Assembly (NCBI RefSeq): GCF_016916835.1
Contig: NZ_JAFFIX010000018.1
Location: forward strand, 94,329 to 158,328
Direction of reading: 5' to 3'
From: Actinacidiphila bryophytorum
GTDB taxonomy: Bacteria > Actinomycetota > Actinomycetes > Streptomycetales > Streptomycetaceae
Length of the DNA stretch: 64,000 nucleotides
Below, one piece after another: positions 6,704 to 16,457 of this stretch (position 1 is the stretch's first letter; the number at the start of each line of letters is the position of its first letter). Position numbers and translations under genes: made by a program. A model generated the notes under the pieces. It worked only from the letters and a program-made list of their open reading frames with translations, was not told where the DNA came from and did not search any database.

Positions 6704-7920
6704 TGGCGCGCGTCTGGGTCGAGGACCGTGCCGGCCACACCGCCTACGTCCAGGCCGCCGCCAAGGCCAAGAGGGCGGGCCGCACACCGCCCGGCCGCTG
6801 GCGCCTGCGGTGGTACGGCCCTGACGGCAGCCCCAAGATGAAGACGTTCAGCCGACGGGTCGACGCCGACGCCGAACGTTCCCGCCTTGAGGCACGGCTC
6901 GGTGACGGCTCCTACCGCGACCCCGCCGCCGCACGCGCAAAGTTCGGCGAGATAGCCGAGGCGTGGCTGGCAGCGCAGGCGCACCTCAAGCGGTCGACCA
7001 GGAACCGGTATCGGGGCATGCTCGACCTCCATGTCCTGCCGAGGTGGGGGACGACGCCTCTGGACCGCATCCGGTACGACGACATGGCGCAGTGGCTGGC
7101 CGACCTGTCGGCCGGGCGGACGGCCACCGGCCGCGAGTTGAGCGCGCGGAGCGTACGGAAGGCGTACGTCGTGCTGAGCAGCGTCCTCGGCTACGCGGTC
7201 AAGTCGCAGCGGCTGAGCCACAACCCGGCGGTCGACATCCCGTTGCCGAGGCCAGCTCAGGCCGAACACGTCTACCTCGATGTGGTCCAGGTGGAGGCGC
7301 TCGCCGAAGCAGCGGGCCGGTACGGACTGTTCATCCGCCTGCTCGGCTACACCGGACTGCGCTGGGGCGAGGCGTCGGCCCTCACCGTGGGCCGAGTGGA
7401 TCTAGGCGCGCGACGGGCTCACGTAGTGCAGGCGTATGTAGACGAGAAGGGCGTCCTCCACCTGGACACCCCCAAGAACCACGAGCGCCGCTCGGTGCCG
7501 CTCCCCCGGTTCCTCCTCGCCGAACTGGCCGCCCACATCGACCGCCGCACGCCGGACCAGCTCCTCTTCACCGCGCCCCAGGGCGGCCCCTTGCGGATCA
7601 GCAACTTCCGCAGCCGCTTCTTCGACCCGGCGGTCCGCGCGGCCGGACTCGGCCACCTCCACCTGACCCCGCACAAGCTGCGCCACACCGCCGCCTCGCT
7701 CGCCATCGCCAGCGGCGCCGACGTGAACGTCATCCAGACGATGCTCGGCCACAAGTCCGCGACACTCACCCTCGACGTCTACGGCCATCTCTTCCCCGAC
7801 CGCCTCGACGAGGTTTCCGACAAGATGGACGAACGACGGGCCATGCTCCTCGCCAAGGCGCAGGCCGGGACGACACGGAGGCCGCCAGACCGGCGAGGAG
7901 AGAAGAGGATGTCCGCCTGA
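6703..7920 (+). CDS. int: Site-specific tyrosine integrase
   Basis: The start is ATG 6703 (MARVWVEDR), which matches the usual N-terminus of this integrase group; the frame is open further upstream but the extra sequence is not protein-like. The 405-residue protein has an AP2-like arm-binding start (GRWRLRWYGPDGSPKMKTFSR), a SAM-like core-binding domain (FGEIAEAWLAAQAHLKRSTRNRYRGML) and a catalytic domain with the Arg of TGLRWGEA, HKLRHTAAS, the His of LGH, and the Tyr of LDVYGHLF. All of the RKHRHY-type residues that I can locate are present, so it should be active. It recombines the 44-bp tRNA-Thr sequence. Confidence 0.92.
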   Translation: MARVWVEDRAGHTAYVQAAAKAKRAGRTPPGRWRLRWYGPDGSPKMKTFSRRVDADAERSRLEARLGDGSYRDPAAARAKFGEIAEAWLAAQAHLKRSTRNRYRGMLDLHVLPRWGTTPLDRIRYDDMAQWLADLSAGRTATGRELSARSVRKAYVVLSSVLGYAVKSQRLSHNPAVDIPLPRPAQAEHVYLDVVQVEALAEAAGRYGLFIRLLGYTGLRWGEASALTVGRVDLGARRAHVVQAYVDEKGVLHLDTPKNHERRSVPLPRFLLAELAAHIDRRTPDQLLFTAPQGGPLRISNFRSRFFDPAVRAAGLGHLHLTPHKLRHTAASLAIASGADVNVIQTMLGHKSATLTLDVYGHLFPDRLDEVSDKMDERRAMLLAKAQAGTTRRPPDRRGEKRMSA

Positions 7921-7979
7921 CTGCGCTGCCACTGCCAAGGCGTCGCGCGTCCGCCCTCGGCTCCGGCTGGGACCCCACG

Positions 7980-8447
7980 TCAGATGTGGGCTCTGATCTG
8001 CTTCACCGGATGTCCGAGCGCGTCGGCGATTGCGGCCAGTTCCTCGTCCCCGAGCCAGTCGCGTTCGGGGTTCCAGACGGCGATCTCGAAGCGCGCGAAG
8101 CCGCAGGGCCAGTCGTAGTTCAACAGGTCCAGCGATGTGGCAGCGCCGCAGCAGGGCACCTCCACAGCCAGGGTGGCAAAGCCGCTTTGGCTGTGGTCTT
8201 CGAGCCGGTCGGCCCACCACTCGGTGTCGATCGAGGCTCGGCACTGGGGGCAGCGGATTCGTTCGAGGTTGGCGCCGCAGTCGACGACGGTGAGGGCGTC
8301 GTGCCAGGTGGTGTCGATTTCGACTTCCACGCTGCCGGGCAGCCCGGGAGCCAGTTCCTCTGCGAGCGCGGCAGCTCGCTCGCCTGCGGCCCGGTCGGGC
8401 TGCCACCAAGGGTCGGTCGGGATGATCGACAGGACGTCATCGCTCAT
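7980..8447 (-). CDS. Hypothetical cysteine-motif protein in the integrated element
   Basis: ATG 8447 (MSDDVLSIIPTDPWW) is the likely start; the frame is open to 8528 but the added residues look random. The roughly 155-residue protein has RIRCPQCRAS and VEVPCCGAA, two Cys pairs that could bind one zinc, and ends with a helical segment ELAAIADALGHPVKQIRAHI. It is otherwise soluble and acidic. I recall similar uncharacterised Streptomyces proteins but know no function. It is convergent with the integrase gene and is the last gene before attR. From 8448 to 8700 nothing else is seen. Confidence 0.6.
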   Translation of the reverse strand: MSDDVLSIIPTDPWWQPDRAAGERAAALAEELAPGLPGSVEVEIDTTWHDALTVVDCGANLERIRCPQCRASIDTEWWADRLEDHSQSGFATLAVEVPCCGAATSLDLLNYDWPCGFARFEIAVWNPERDWLGDEELAAIADALGHPVKQIRAHI

Positions 8448-8700
8448 GGGCTCACTCGATTCATCGGGCACAAGCCGTCGGCGGGCGTCGTGATCGTAGT
8501 GGCCGGTTTCTCGCCCGGAAGGCACCACAGCCAGAGCACCGCGCTCAACATGTCCGGCCCCTGGACTGAAGTGCCTTCGGGGCCGCGCTCCCGGGGCACC
8601 CCAGCACCGCGACCCCGCGCGATGTGTGCTGAATGTGTGCCGGGTGCCCCGGCCCCGCCGCCCGGCAGGGTAGAGACCACGCCTGACCAGGCAAGAAAAA

Positions 8701-8744
8701 GAGCCCCCTGTCGGGTTCGAACCGACGACCTACGCTTTACAAGA
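8701..8744. repeat. attR: 44-bp direct repeat within tRNA-Thr
   Basis: Identical to 4202-4245. This copy is continuous with the 5' half of the tRNA, so the tRNA gene survived integration. Confidence 0.9.
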
Positions 8745-8775
8745 GCGTCGCTCTGGCCAGCTGAGCTAAGGAGGC
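8702..8775 (-). tRNA. tRNA-Thr (anticodon TGT)
   Basis: Read on the minus strand, the acceptor GCCTCCT pairs with AGGGGGC with one G-T pair. The D arm is TAGCTCAGCTGGCCAGAGC. The anticodon stem ACGCT/AGCGT encloses the loop CTTGTAA, giving anticodon TGT for threonine ACA codons. The T arm is GTCGG GTTCGAA CCGAC. CCA is not encoded. A T-run follows the 3' end. The gene hosts the integrated element at its 3' half. Confidence 0.95.
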
Positions 8776-8979
8776 GCAGGGAGCAGTGTAGCGGGCGGGG
8801 TGGGGGGTGGGTGGGGAAAAAGGGGGCGGGGGGCTGGTGACAAAACGGGGAACGTGCAGGTAGCGTCACCGGGAGTCCGTGGGATGCGGACGGGACAGAC
8901 GAAGCGGCACCAAGAGAACTGCTTCCTTTACTCGGATCGTCCGGCACGTTCCTGCCGGTGAAGGGACTGCGTAACAGTC

Positions 8980-10104
<1,125 letters not shown>

Positions 10105-10137
10105 CGCGACGGAAGCGACTGACCCACAAGTCAGCGG

Positions 10138-10183
10138 AAAGGCCGGGCGGTACGCGGGTTTCCCCGCGTACCGCCCGGCCTTC
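10138..10183 (+). terminator. Hairpin terminator after msiK
   Basis: GGCCGGGCGGTACGCGGG and its complement flank a TTT loop (about 10141-10180): an 18-bp GC-rich stem, 35 bp after the stop codon. Confidence 0.85.
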
Positions 10184-10333
10184 GTCGTACGCCCCGCCGC
10201 CGGTCGCATACATCCGCATAACCGGCCTTTCGGATCCGTTCGTCAACATCCGAACGCCCCAGCAGCCGATTTCACTCCCTCGGGAGGGTGACTAAATGTC
10301 GCCAAATCATCACCAGTCGCTACGATCCGAGGC

Positions 10334-10762
10334 GTGAACCAGGTAGCTCGCCGTCTCGGCAAGACATTCGCGCTCGTTCTCCCGGTCGTTCTCGTGCTGT
10401 CGGGAACGCTCGCCGTCACCCGCGTCCCGTGGGCCGTCTCCTCCTCCGACGCGCAGGTGCTGACCGCCTCCGCCAAGAGCAGGCAGGAAGTGGCCGCGGA
10501 GGCTGCCGCCAAGGCGCCGCAGGAGGCGCTGCGCTCGCGTCTGCTGGCCGAACTGCAGGAGAAGGACCCGGGAGTGGCGCTGACCGACCTCCAGGTCGCC
10601 ATGGCCCGTCAGCCGTCGCTCGCCAAGTACTGCGTGTCCATCGCGCGTTCGCTGGGCCGCGCGGCCGTGGCGAAGTACGACGGCGCCACGCAGCGCGCCC
10701 AGTCGTGGTCGCGCCCGGTGTGCGACACCGCCTTCGCGACGGGCGTCGCCTCGGTCGGCTGA
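10334..10762 (+). CDS. Membrane-anchored or secreted hypothetical protein
   Basis: The start is GTG 10334, 7 bp after a TACGAT -10 box, so the mRNA is probably leaderless. The 142-residue product begins with a basic stretch and a hydrophobic segment (FALVLPVVLVLSGTLAV, residues 12-28), a signal peptide or single anchor. It continues with an Ala-rich helical region and a Cys-containing C-terminal half (SLAKYCVSIARSLGRAAVAKYDG, RPVCDTAF), where the two Cys could form a disulfide outside the cell. A gene of this type lies next to msiK in other Streptomyces as I recall. Function unknown. Confidence 0.65.
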   Translation: MNQVARRLGKTFALVLPVVLVLSGTLAVTRVPWAVSSSDAQVLTASAKSRQEVAAEAAAKAPQEALRSRLLAELQEKDPGVALTDLQVAMARQPSLAKYCVSIARSLGRAAVAKYDGATQRAQSWSRPVCDTAFATGVASVG

Positions 10763-10855
10763 ACGCCGCCCGACCGGTGGGACGCTGAGCGCCGCATGAT
10801 CAGCGGGGCGGGGTACGGGCCGTACCCCGCCCCCGGCGTCGCATAGGGTCGCTGC

Positions 10856-11596
10856 ATGACGCACGACACCACCCCGCACGAGGTCGTCCCGGTCACGCAG
10901 GCCGTGATCCTGGCCGGCGGGCAGGGCTCACGGCTCCGCCCGTACACCGACGACCGGCCCAAGCCGATGGTCGAGATCCCCGGTACGGGCACGCCGATCA
11001 TCGGCCACCAGCTCGCCTGGCTCGCAGCGGAGGGCGTCACCGACGCCGTCGTCTCGTGCGGGCACCTCGCGGAGGTGCTCCAGGAGTGGCTGGACAGCAC
11101 GCCGCTGCCGATGAAGGTGACCACCGTCGTCGAGCACGAGCCGCTCGGCCGCGGCGGCGGGCTGAAGTACGCCGCCGCGTCGCTGCCCCGGGCCGACGAG
11201 CCGTGGTACGCCACGAACGGCGACATCTGGACGCGCTTCTCGCTGCGCGACATGGCCGCCTTCCACAAGGAGCGCGACGCCGTCGCCACGCTCGCCCTCG
11301 CCAGGCCGCGGATTCCCTGGGGGGCCGTCGAGACCAACGAGTTCGGGCAGGTCCTGGACTTCATCGAGTCCCCGCCGTCGCCCTTCCTGATCAACGCGGG
11401 CGTGTACGTCTTCGCACCCGGCTTCACCGCGATGCTGCCCGACCTGGGCGACCACGAGCGCACCACCTTCCCCCGCCTGGCCAGGGAACGCCGGCTGGCC
11501 GGCTTCCCCATTCCGCAGGGCGCCTACTGGCGGGCGATCGACACGGCCAAGGATTTGCGCGAGGCGGCCAGGGAATTGGGCGCCGCGCCCGTCTGA
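10856..11596 (+). CDS. Nucleotidyltransferase (sugar-1-phosphate type)
   Basis: The start ATG 10856 lies 5 bp behind a TAGGGT box, probably leaderless. The 246-residue protein has the NTP-transferase signature AVILAGGQGSRLRPYTDDRPKPM (residues about 16-38), the second motif EPLGRGGGLKYA, and WYATNGDIW with the metal-binding Asp, then INAGVYVF. It should transfer a nucleotide from NTP to a sugar phosphate, as mannose-1-phosphate guanylyltransferases and glucose-1-phosphate thymidylyltransferases do. It lacks the left-handed beta-helix acyltransferase domain of GlmU-type enzymes. The sugar cannot be inferred. Confidence 0.85.
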   Translation: MTHDTTPHEVVPVTQAVILAGGQGSRLRPYTDDRPKPMVEIPGTGTPIIGHQLAWLAAEGVTDAVVSCGHLAEVLQEWLDSTPLPMKVTTVVEHEPLGRGGGLKYAAASLPRADEPWYATNGDIWTRFSLRDMAAFHKERDAVATLALARPRIPWGAVETNEFGQVLDFIESPPSPFLINAGVYVFAPGFTAMLPDLGDHERTTFPRLARERRLAGFPIPQGAYWRAIDTAKDLREAARELGAAPV

Positions 11597-11635
11597 GAGG
11601 GGTGCGTCTCCCCGGCGGGGGCCGTTACGACCACG

Positions 11636-11932
11636 GTGGCTGCCACTTGCGGTGGGCGGACACCTCTCCGCCCGTGGGGGCTTGGGGCGCAGTTCCCCGC
11701 GCCCCCGACGTGGCTGCCACTCGCAGTGGGCGGACGCCTCTCCGCCCGTGGGGGCTTGGCGCGCAGTTCCCCGCGCCCCCCCACGTGGCTGCCACTCGCA
11801 GTGGGCGGACACCTCTCCGCCCGTGGGGGCTTGGCGCGCAGTTCCCCGCCCCCCCCACGTGGTTGCCACTCGCGGTGGGCGGACACCTCTCCGCCCGTGG
11901 GGGCTTGGCGCGCAGTTCCCCGCGCCCCCGAA
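11636..11932. repeat. Four tandem copies of a 74-75 bp intergenic repeat
   Basis: Copies begin at 11636, 11710, 11785 and 11859, each running from GTGGCTGCCACTCGC through GGGCGGACACCTCTCCGCCC and GGGGGCTTGGCGCGC to AGTTCCCCGCGCCCCC. Differences are single bases. Each copy can fold on itself. The same core (GCGCAGTTCCCCGCGCCCC) recurs at 52440-52660. This is the common Streptomyces intergenic repeat; here it sits between convergent genes. Confidence 0.85.
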
Positions 11933-12054
11933 GACGCTCACCCCTCCCCGGGGACGGAAAGGCCGGCACCCCGCGGCCCTGAGAACGCTCACCCCGGGGA
12001 CGGGAAGGCCGGGTCCCCGCGGCCGGGCAAGGGCGCGGGGATCGGTGGGGGGCG

Positions 12055-13689
12055 TCAGGCTGTCGGGGGCTGTGGGGACGGGGCGCCGAGGAGCGGGGCG
12101 CCCAGGAGGCCGCCGATGGCGCCCTGGGTGGGCTTGTCGGCCGGCGGCGGCGGGGGCGGCGGTGCCGCGTGGGTCGGGGGCGGCGCCGCGGGCGGCTGGG
12201 AGGGCGTGGAGTGGCCGCCGGAGCCGCCGGAGCCGCCGGAGGAGCCCGAGGAGCCGCCGCTGCCGGTCGTGGCGGTGCTTCCGGGGGTACGGGTGCGGCC
12301 GGGGGCCGTGGTGGGCGCCTGGGCGGTCGCGGACGCGTCCGGCCCCTTCTTCTTCTTGGCCTTGGCCGACGCACTCGGCGCCGGCGCCGTGGACTCCGGT
12401 CCCGCGTCGTCGCCGGAGACCTCGGGCAGCGGGACGCCGGGCAGGTTGTTGACGGGCGGGGCGGTCGGCCCGGCCGGGCGCTGGGCGGGGGCGGTGGTGG
12501 CCCGTACCGCGGCACCCAGGACCGAGCCGAGCAGCAGGGTGCAGCCGACGATGACAGTGCCGAGCACGACACCGCGCCGCAGCACGTACCGGCGCAGGTC
12601 CCACAGGCCGACCCGGGGGCCGAGGCGGCGCCAGGCGTCGGCGGCGAGCTTGCCGTCGATGGAGTAGACGGGGGCGCCGGCGATGACCAGCGGGCTCCAG
12701 GCGGCGAGGTAGATGAAGTCGGGGGCGTCGTAGACCGGGACGGTGCGCCAGCTCACGGTGACGAGCAGGGCGATGGACAGTGCGGCGCCGACGCTCGCGG
12801 CGACCCGCTGCCACAGGCCGCAGACGGTCAGGACGCCGACGACGACCTGGAGGAAGGCGATGCTCAGGCCCGCGCCCACCGGGTGGTTGAGCGCGGCGTC
12901 CCGCAGCGGTTCCGCCGCGGCCCAGGGGTGCAGCGAGGCCAGCCAGGTGACCATGGAGCCGCGCTCGCCGCCGTCGAAGTAGACGCGGTCGCACAGCTTG
13001 CCCATGCCGGCGTAGATCGACACGAAGCCGAGGAAGATCCGCAGCGGCAGCAGCACGATGCCGAGGTTCATCCGGCGGTGCGGGTACCAGGCGTGCTTGA
13101 CGAAGTCGCCGTTGCCCTTGCGCGGCCTGCGCTCGGGTTCCGCGTCGCCGGGGGCGTCCTCCTCCGGGTAGGGGTCGCCGCGGTAGCCGACCAGCGGCTC
13201 GTCGTCCTCGTCGTAGGCGCCGCGCGCCGGCCGTACGCCCGACAGCAGGCCGGTGGGCTCCTGGCCGCTGCGCGGGCCGACGACGGTCGGGACGGCCGGC
13301 GGGAGCACCGTGGTGTCGTCGATACGCGGCAGCACCTGGGTGGCCGCGCCCGCGCTGCCGTCCCCGTCGCCGGCCCGCCGCACCGCCTGCAGCAGCTGGC
13401 CCGCCAGCGGGTCGTCGGGCTCGGTGCGGCCGGACCACACCACGGGGGCGAGCTTCCGGCGTCCCTGGGCTCCCGCGCCCGCGTGCTGCGGGGCTGCCGC
13501 GATCCGGCTGGTGTCGCCGAGCCGCAGGGAGCGGGTCGAGGTCCTTCCCAGCTGCACACGGAAGCTCGCATGGGTGACGATGACCTGCGCGGGGTCGCTC
13601 GGCACCCGTGCCATCGTCATGACCGGCTCGTCGAATCCGGGCGTCCCTCCCCCCGTGGAGGGGCGGGGTGTTCTGGTGTCCACACTCAT
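12055..13689 (-). CDS. DoxX-family membrane protein with long disordered ends
   Basis: The 544-residue protein has a long hydrophilic N-terminus (about 1-210), then a DoxX-like membrane core (about 215-400: MNLGIVLLPLRIFLGFVSIYAGMGKL, VGAGLSIAFLQVVVGVLTVCGLW, SVGAALSIALLVTVSW, FIYLAAWSPLVIAGA), a further transmembrane helix (VVLGTVIVGCTLLLGSVLG) and a low-complexity Ser/Gly/Pro tail. DoxX proteins act in membrane redox or quinone-linked complexes; the role of this large actinomycete version is not established. The gene is convergent with the nucleotidyltransferase gene across the repeat array and divergent from nothing upstream, with rlmB following in the same direction on its 5' side. Confidence 0.8.
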   Translation of the reverse strand: MSVDTRTPRPSTGGGTPGFDEPVMTMARVPSDPAQVIVTHASFRVQLGRTSTRSLRLGDTSRIAAAPQHAGAGAQGRRKLAPVVWSGRTEPDDPLAGQLLQAVRRAGDGDGSAGAATQVLPRIDDTTVLPPAVPTVVGPRSGQEPTGLLSGVRPARGAYDEDDEPLVGYRGDPYPEEDAPGDAEPERRPRKGNGDFVKHAWYPHRRMNLGIVLLPLRIFLGFVSIYAGMGKLCDRVYFDGGERGSMVTWLASLHPWAAAEPLRDAALNHPVGAGLSIAFLQVVVGVLTVCGLWQRVAASVGAALSIALLVTVSWRTVPVYDAPDFIYLAAWSPLVIAGAPVYSIDGKLAADAWRRLGPRVGLWDLRRYVLRRGVVLGTVIVGCTLLLGSVLGAAVRATTAPAQRPAGPTAPPVNNLPGVPLPEVSGDDAGPESTAPAPSASAKAKKKKGPDASATAQAPTTAPGRTRTPGSTATTGSGGSSGSSGGSGGSGGHSTPSQPPAAPPPTHAAPPPPPPPADKPTQGAIGGLLGAPLLGAPSPQPPTA

Positions 13690-13823
13690 CTAACCGAGTG
13701 ACGGACGTTTAGGACACTGCCTGACGGGGGCTCCGATGTCCGAGACGCGTCAATCGCACCGAGCCCGTATGATGCGCGCCGGCCGTCCGCGTACAGGCGC
13801 CCGTGCCCGTCCGGCGAGAAGGC

Positions 13824-14780
13824 TCAGGCGCGGCGCCGTGCCGCCTCGTAGAGGACCACGCCGGCCGCGACGCCCGCGTTCAGGGACTCCGCCGCGCCCC
13901 CCGGCATCGGGATGCGGACCAGCAGGTCGCAGGTCTCGCCGACCAGCCGCGACAGGCCCTTGCCCTCGCTGCCCGCGACGATGACGACGGGACCGGTGAG
14001 CGCTTCGAGGTCGTAGAGGTCGACGTCGCCGTCCGCGGCCAGGCCGACGACGGTCAGGCCGGCCTTGCGGTACGCCTCAAGGGTGCGGGTCAGATTGGTG
14101 GCGCGGGCCACGGGGACGCGGGCCGCGGTGCCGGCCGAGGTCTTCCAGGCGCCCGCGGTCATACCGGCGGCACGCCGCTCGGGCACCACGACGCCGTGGC
14201 CGCCGAAGGCCGCGACGGACCGCACGACGGCACCGAGGTTGCGCGGGTCGGTGACCCCGTCGAGGGCGACGATCAGCGGCTCGTCGCGCTGGTCCGCGGC
14301 CTCGGCGAGCAGGTCGTCGGGGTGGGCGTACTCGTACGGCGGGATCTGCAGCACCAGGCCCTGGTGGTTCAGGCCCGCGGTGAGCCGGTCCAGCTCTGGC
14401 CTGGGCGCCTCAAGGAGCGGCACCCCGCGGTCGGTGGCCAGCTGCAGCGCCTCGCGCACCCGGTCGTCGTTGTCGATGAACTGCTGGACGTACACCGCGG
14501 TCGCCGGGATGTCGGCACGCAGCGCCTCGACCACCGGGTTGCGGCCGACGACCATCTCGGACGTCGACTTGGCGCCGCGGCCCGAGGGGCGGCGGGACTG
14601 GCCGGAGACCTTGCGGGCCTGCGCGGTCGCGATGCGGTTCTTCTTGTGGCCCTTGCGCGCCTCGGCGGGCGGCGTCGGGCCCTTGCCCTCAAGGCCCTTG
14701 CGGCGCTGCCCGCCGCTGCCGACCGTGGCGCCCTTCTTGTTGGTCGTACGGCGGTTCCTGCGCTGGCTGTTGCCGGCCAT
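13824..14780 (-). CDS. rlmB: 23S rRNA (guanosine-2'-O-)-methyltransferase RlmB
   Basis: The 318-residue protein starts with a basic tail (MAGNSQRRNRRTTNKKGATVG) typical of actinomycete members. An N-terminal L30e-like substrate-binding domain follows (VVGRNPVVEALRADIPATAV, about 78-100), then the SPOUT catalytic domain with motif 1 DPRNLGAVVRSVAAFGGHGVV, motif 2 VIVAGSEGKGLSRLV and motif 3 AESLNAGVAAGVVLYE. It methylates the 2'-hydroxyl of G2251 (E. coli numbering) in the peptidyl-transferase P-loop. It lies downstream of cysS in the same direction, a conserved actinomycete arrangement. Confidence 0.9.
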   Translation of the reverse strand: MAGNSQRRNRRTTNKKGATVGSGGQRRKGLEGKGPTPPAEARKGHKKNRIATAQARKVSGQSRRPSGRGAKSTSEMVVGRNPVVEALRADIPATAVYVQQFIDNDDRVREALQLATDRGVPLLEAPRPELDRLTAGLNHQGLVLQIPPYEYAHPDDLLAEAADQRDEPLIVALDGVTDPRNLGAVVRSVAAFGGHGVVVPERRAAGMTAGAWKTSAGTAARVPVARATNLTRTLEAYRKAGLTVVGLAADGDVDLYDLEALTGPVVIVAGSEGKGLSRLVGETCDLLVRIPMPGGAAESLNAGVAAGVVLYEAARRRA

Positions 14781-14938
14781 GGAGCACTCTCACTTCTGTC
14801 TCTACGTCTCGGCGTCGCCCACGTCCTGGTGTCGGCGCGCCGTATGTCTTGTGCCCGCGGCGGGCGGGGCGGTCGGGCGGGGTCCCGCCCCGGGGTGCGG
14901 CCCGCCGCGCCTTCAGCGCCGCGGCGGCCGTCCCGGGT

Positions 14939-16330
14939 TCAGCCCCGCAGTGTCCACCGCGAACCGGTCGGGGTGTCCTCGATCTCCAGGCCCGCCTGGA
15001 CGAGCTGGTCGCGGATCGCGTCGGCGGTCGCGTAGTCCTTGCGGGACCGCGCCGACTGCCGCTGCTGGAGCACCAGCTGGACGAGCGAGTCCACGACGCC
15101 GTGCAGGTCGTCGCCGCGGTCCGCGCCGGTCCAGTGCGGGTCGAGCGGGTCGAGGCCCAGCACTCCGAGCATCGCACGGACCTCGGCGAGACGCGCGACC
15201 GCCGTCTCCTTGTCGTCGGCGGTGAGCGCGCTGTTGCCCTGCCTGACCGTGGTGTGCACCACGGCCAGCGCCTGCGGTACGCCCAAGTCGTCGTCCATCG
15301 CCTCGGCGAAGGCCGGCGGCACCTCGGCCGCGGGCTCCACGTGCCCGGCCTTCTCCACCACCCGCTGCACGAAGCCCTCGATCCGCGCGAACGCGGACTC
15401 GGCCTCGCGCAGGGCCTCCTCGCTGTACTCGATCATCGACCGGTAGTGCGGGGTGCCCAGGTAGTAGCGCAGCACGATCGGGCGCCAGCGCTGCACCATC
15501 TCCGAGACCAGCACGGAGTTGCCGAGCGACTTGCTCATCTTCTCGCCGCTCATGGTGACCCACGCGTTGTGCACCCAGTAGCGGGCGAACTCGTCGCCGT
15601 ACGCCTTAGCCTGGGCGATCTCGTTCTCGTGGTGCGGGAAGATCAGGTCGATGCCGCCGCCGTGGATGTCGAAGACCGGGCCGAGGTACTTGTGCACCAT
15701 GGCCGAGCACTCCAGGTGCCAGCCGGGCCGGCCGCGGCCCCACGGGGTCTCCCAGGACGGCTCGCCGGGCTTGGCGGCCTTCCACATGGCGAAGTCGCGG
15801 TGGTCGCGCTTGCCGGTCTCGCCCTCGCTCTCGGGCTGGCGCAGGTTGTCCAGCTCCTGGTTGGACAGCTCCAGGTAGCCGGGGAAGGAGCGCACGTCGA
15901 AGTAGACGTTGCCGTCGGCGACGTAGGCGTGGCCGCGCTCGATCAGGCCGCGCATCATCTCGATCATCTCGGGCACGTGGCCGGTGGCCCGCGGCTCGTA
16001 CGTGGGCGGCAGGCAGCCCAGCACGTCGTAGCCGCTGCCGAAGGCGCGCTCGTTCTCGTACCCGATGGACCACCAGGGGCGCCCCTGGTCGGCGGCCTTG
16101 CGCAGGATCTTGTCGTCGATGTCGGTCACGTTGCGGACGAAGGTGACGTCGTAGCCGCGGTGCCGGAACCAGCGCCGCAGGATGTCGAAGTTCAGTCCCG
16201 ACCTGATGTGGCCGATGTGCGGTGCCGCCTGCACGGTGGCGCCACACAGGTAGATCGAGACGCAGCCCGGCGTGAGCGGGACGAAGTCACGGACCTGGCG
16301 CGCGTTGGTGTCGTACAGGCGAATAGTCAC
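14939..16330 (-). CDS. cysS: Cysteinyl-tRNA synthetase
   Basis: The 463-residue protein has normal family length. Visible motifs are LCGATV (zinc Cys), PHIGHIRSGLNFDILRRW (HIGH signature), GWHLECSAM and FPHHENEIAQ (zinc ligands Cys, His and Glu), and GEKMSKSLGN (KMSKS signature), then the DALR anticodon-binding domain and the C-terminal GLEIEDTPTGSRWTLR. It charges tRNA-Cys in the cytoplasm. The gene precedes rlmB and follows ispF at about 127 bp. Confidence 0.96.
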   Translation of the reverse strand: MTIRLYDTNARQVRDFVPLTPGCVSIYLCGATVQAAPHIGHIRSGLNFDILRRWFRHRGYDVTFVRNVTDIDDKILRKAADQGRPWWSIGYENERAFGSGYDVLGCLPPTYEPRATGHVPEMIEMMRGLIERGHAYVADGNVYFDVRSFPGYLELSNQELDNLRQPESEGETGKRDHRDFAMWKAAKPGEPSWETPWGRGRPGWHLECSAMVHKYLGPVFDIHGGGIDLIFPHHENEIAQAKAYGDEFARYWVHNAWVTMSGEKMSKSLGNSVLVSEMVQRWRPIVLRYYLGTPHYRSMIEYSEEALREAESAFARIEGFVQRVVEKAGHVEPAAEVPPAFAEAMDDDLGVPQALAVVHTTVRQGNSALTADDKETAVARLAEVRAMLGVLGLDPLDPHWTGADRGDDLHGVVDSLVQLVLQQRQSARSRKDYATADAIRDQLVQAGLEIEDTPTGSRWTLRG

Positions 16331-16457
16331 GCCTCAAGGGTAGTGGCCGTTGGGCCGTGCCTTGTGCGGTCTGCGGCAGCAGACCGCACAAGTACTTGTC
16401 AGTGGCGCATGCGCTCAGGTCGACGGGCCTGCGCGGTCGGCCCGGCGGCGCGTGCGC

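Larger units (their letters stand above)
4202..8744 (+). mobile_element. Integrated element at tRNA-Thr(UGU), degenerate AICE-like
   Basis: A perfect 44-bp direct repeat, 4202-4245 and 8701-8744, bounds the segment. The right copy is the 3' half of an intact tRNA-Thr gene; the left copy is the detached duplicate. Between them are a HigBA-type toxin-antitoxin pair, a methyltransferase remnant, two small genes, an excisionase-like gene, a tyrosine recombinase and a Cys-containing hypothetical gene. Actinomycete integrative and conjugative elements insert at tRNA 3' ends in this way. No replication initiator and no FtsK-like translocase is present, so this is either a minimal genomic island or a deleted AICE that would need helper functions to move between cells. 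Confidence 0.85.

Noticed and set aside
12169..13701. Long plus-strand ORF antisense to the DoxX gene
   Set aside because: Gly/Arg/Ala-rich composition produced by GC-rich DNA read in the wrong frame; the minus strand has clear membrane helices and normal codon use.
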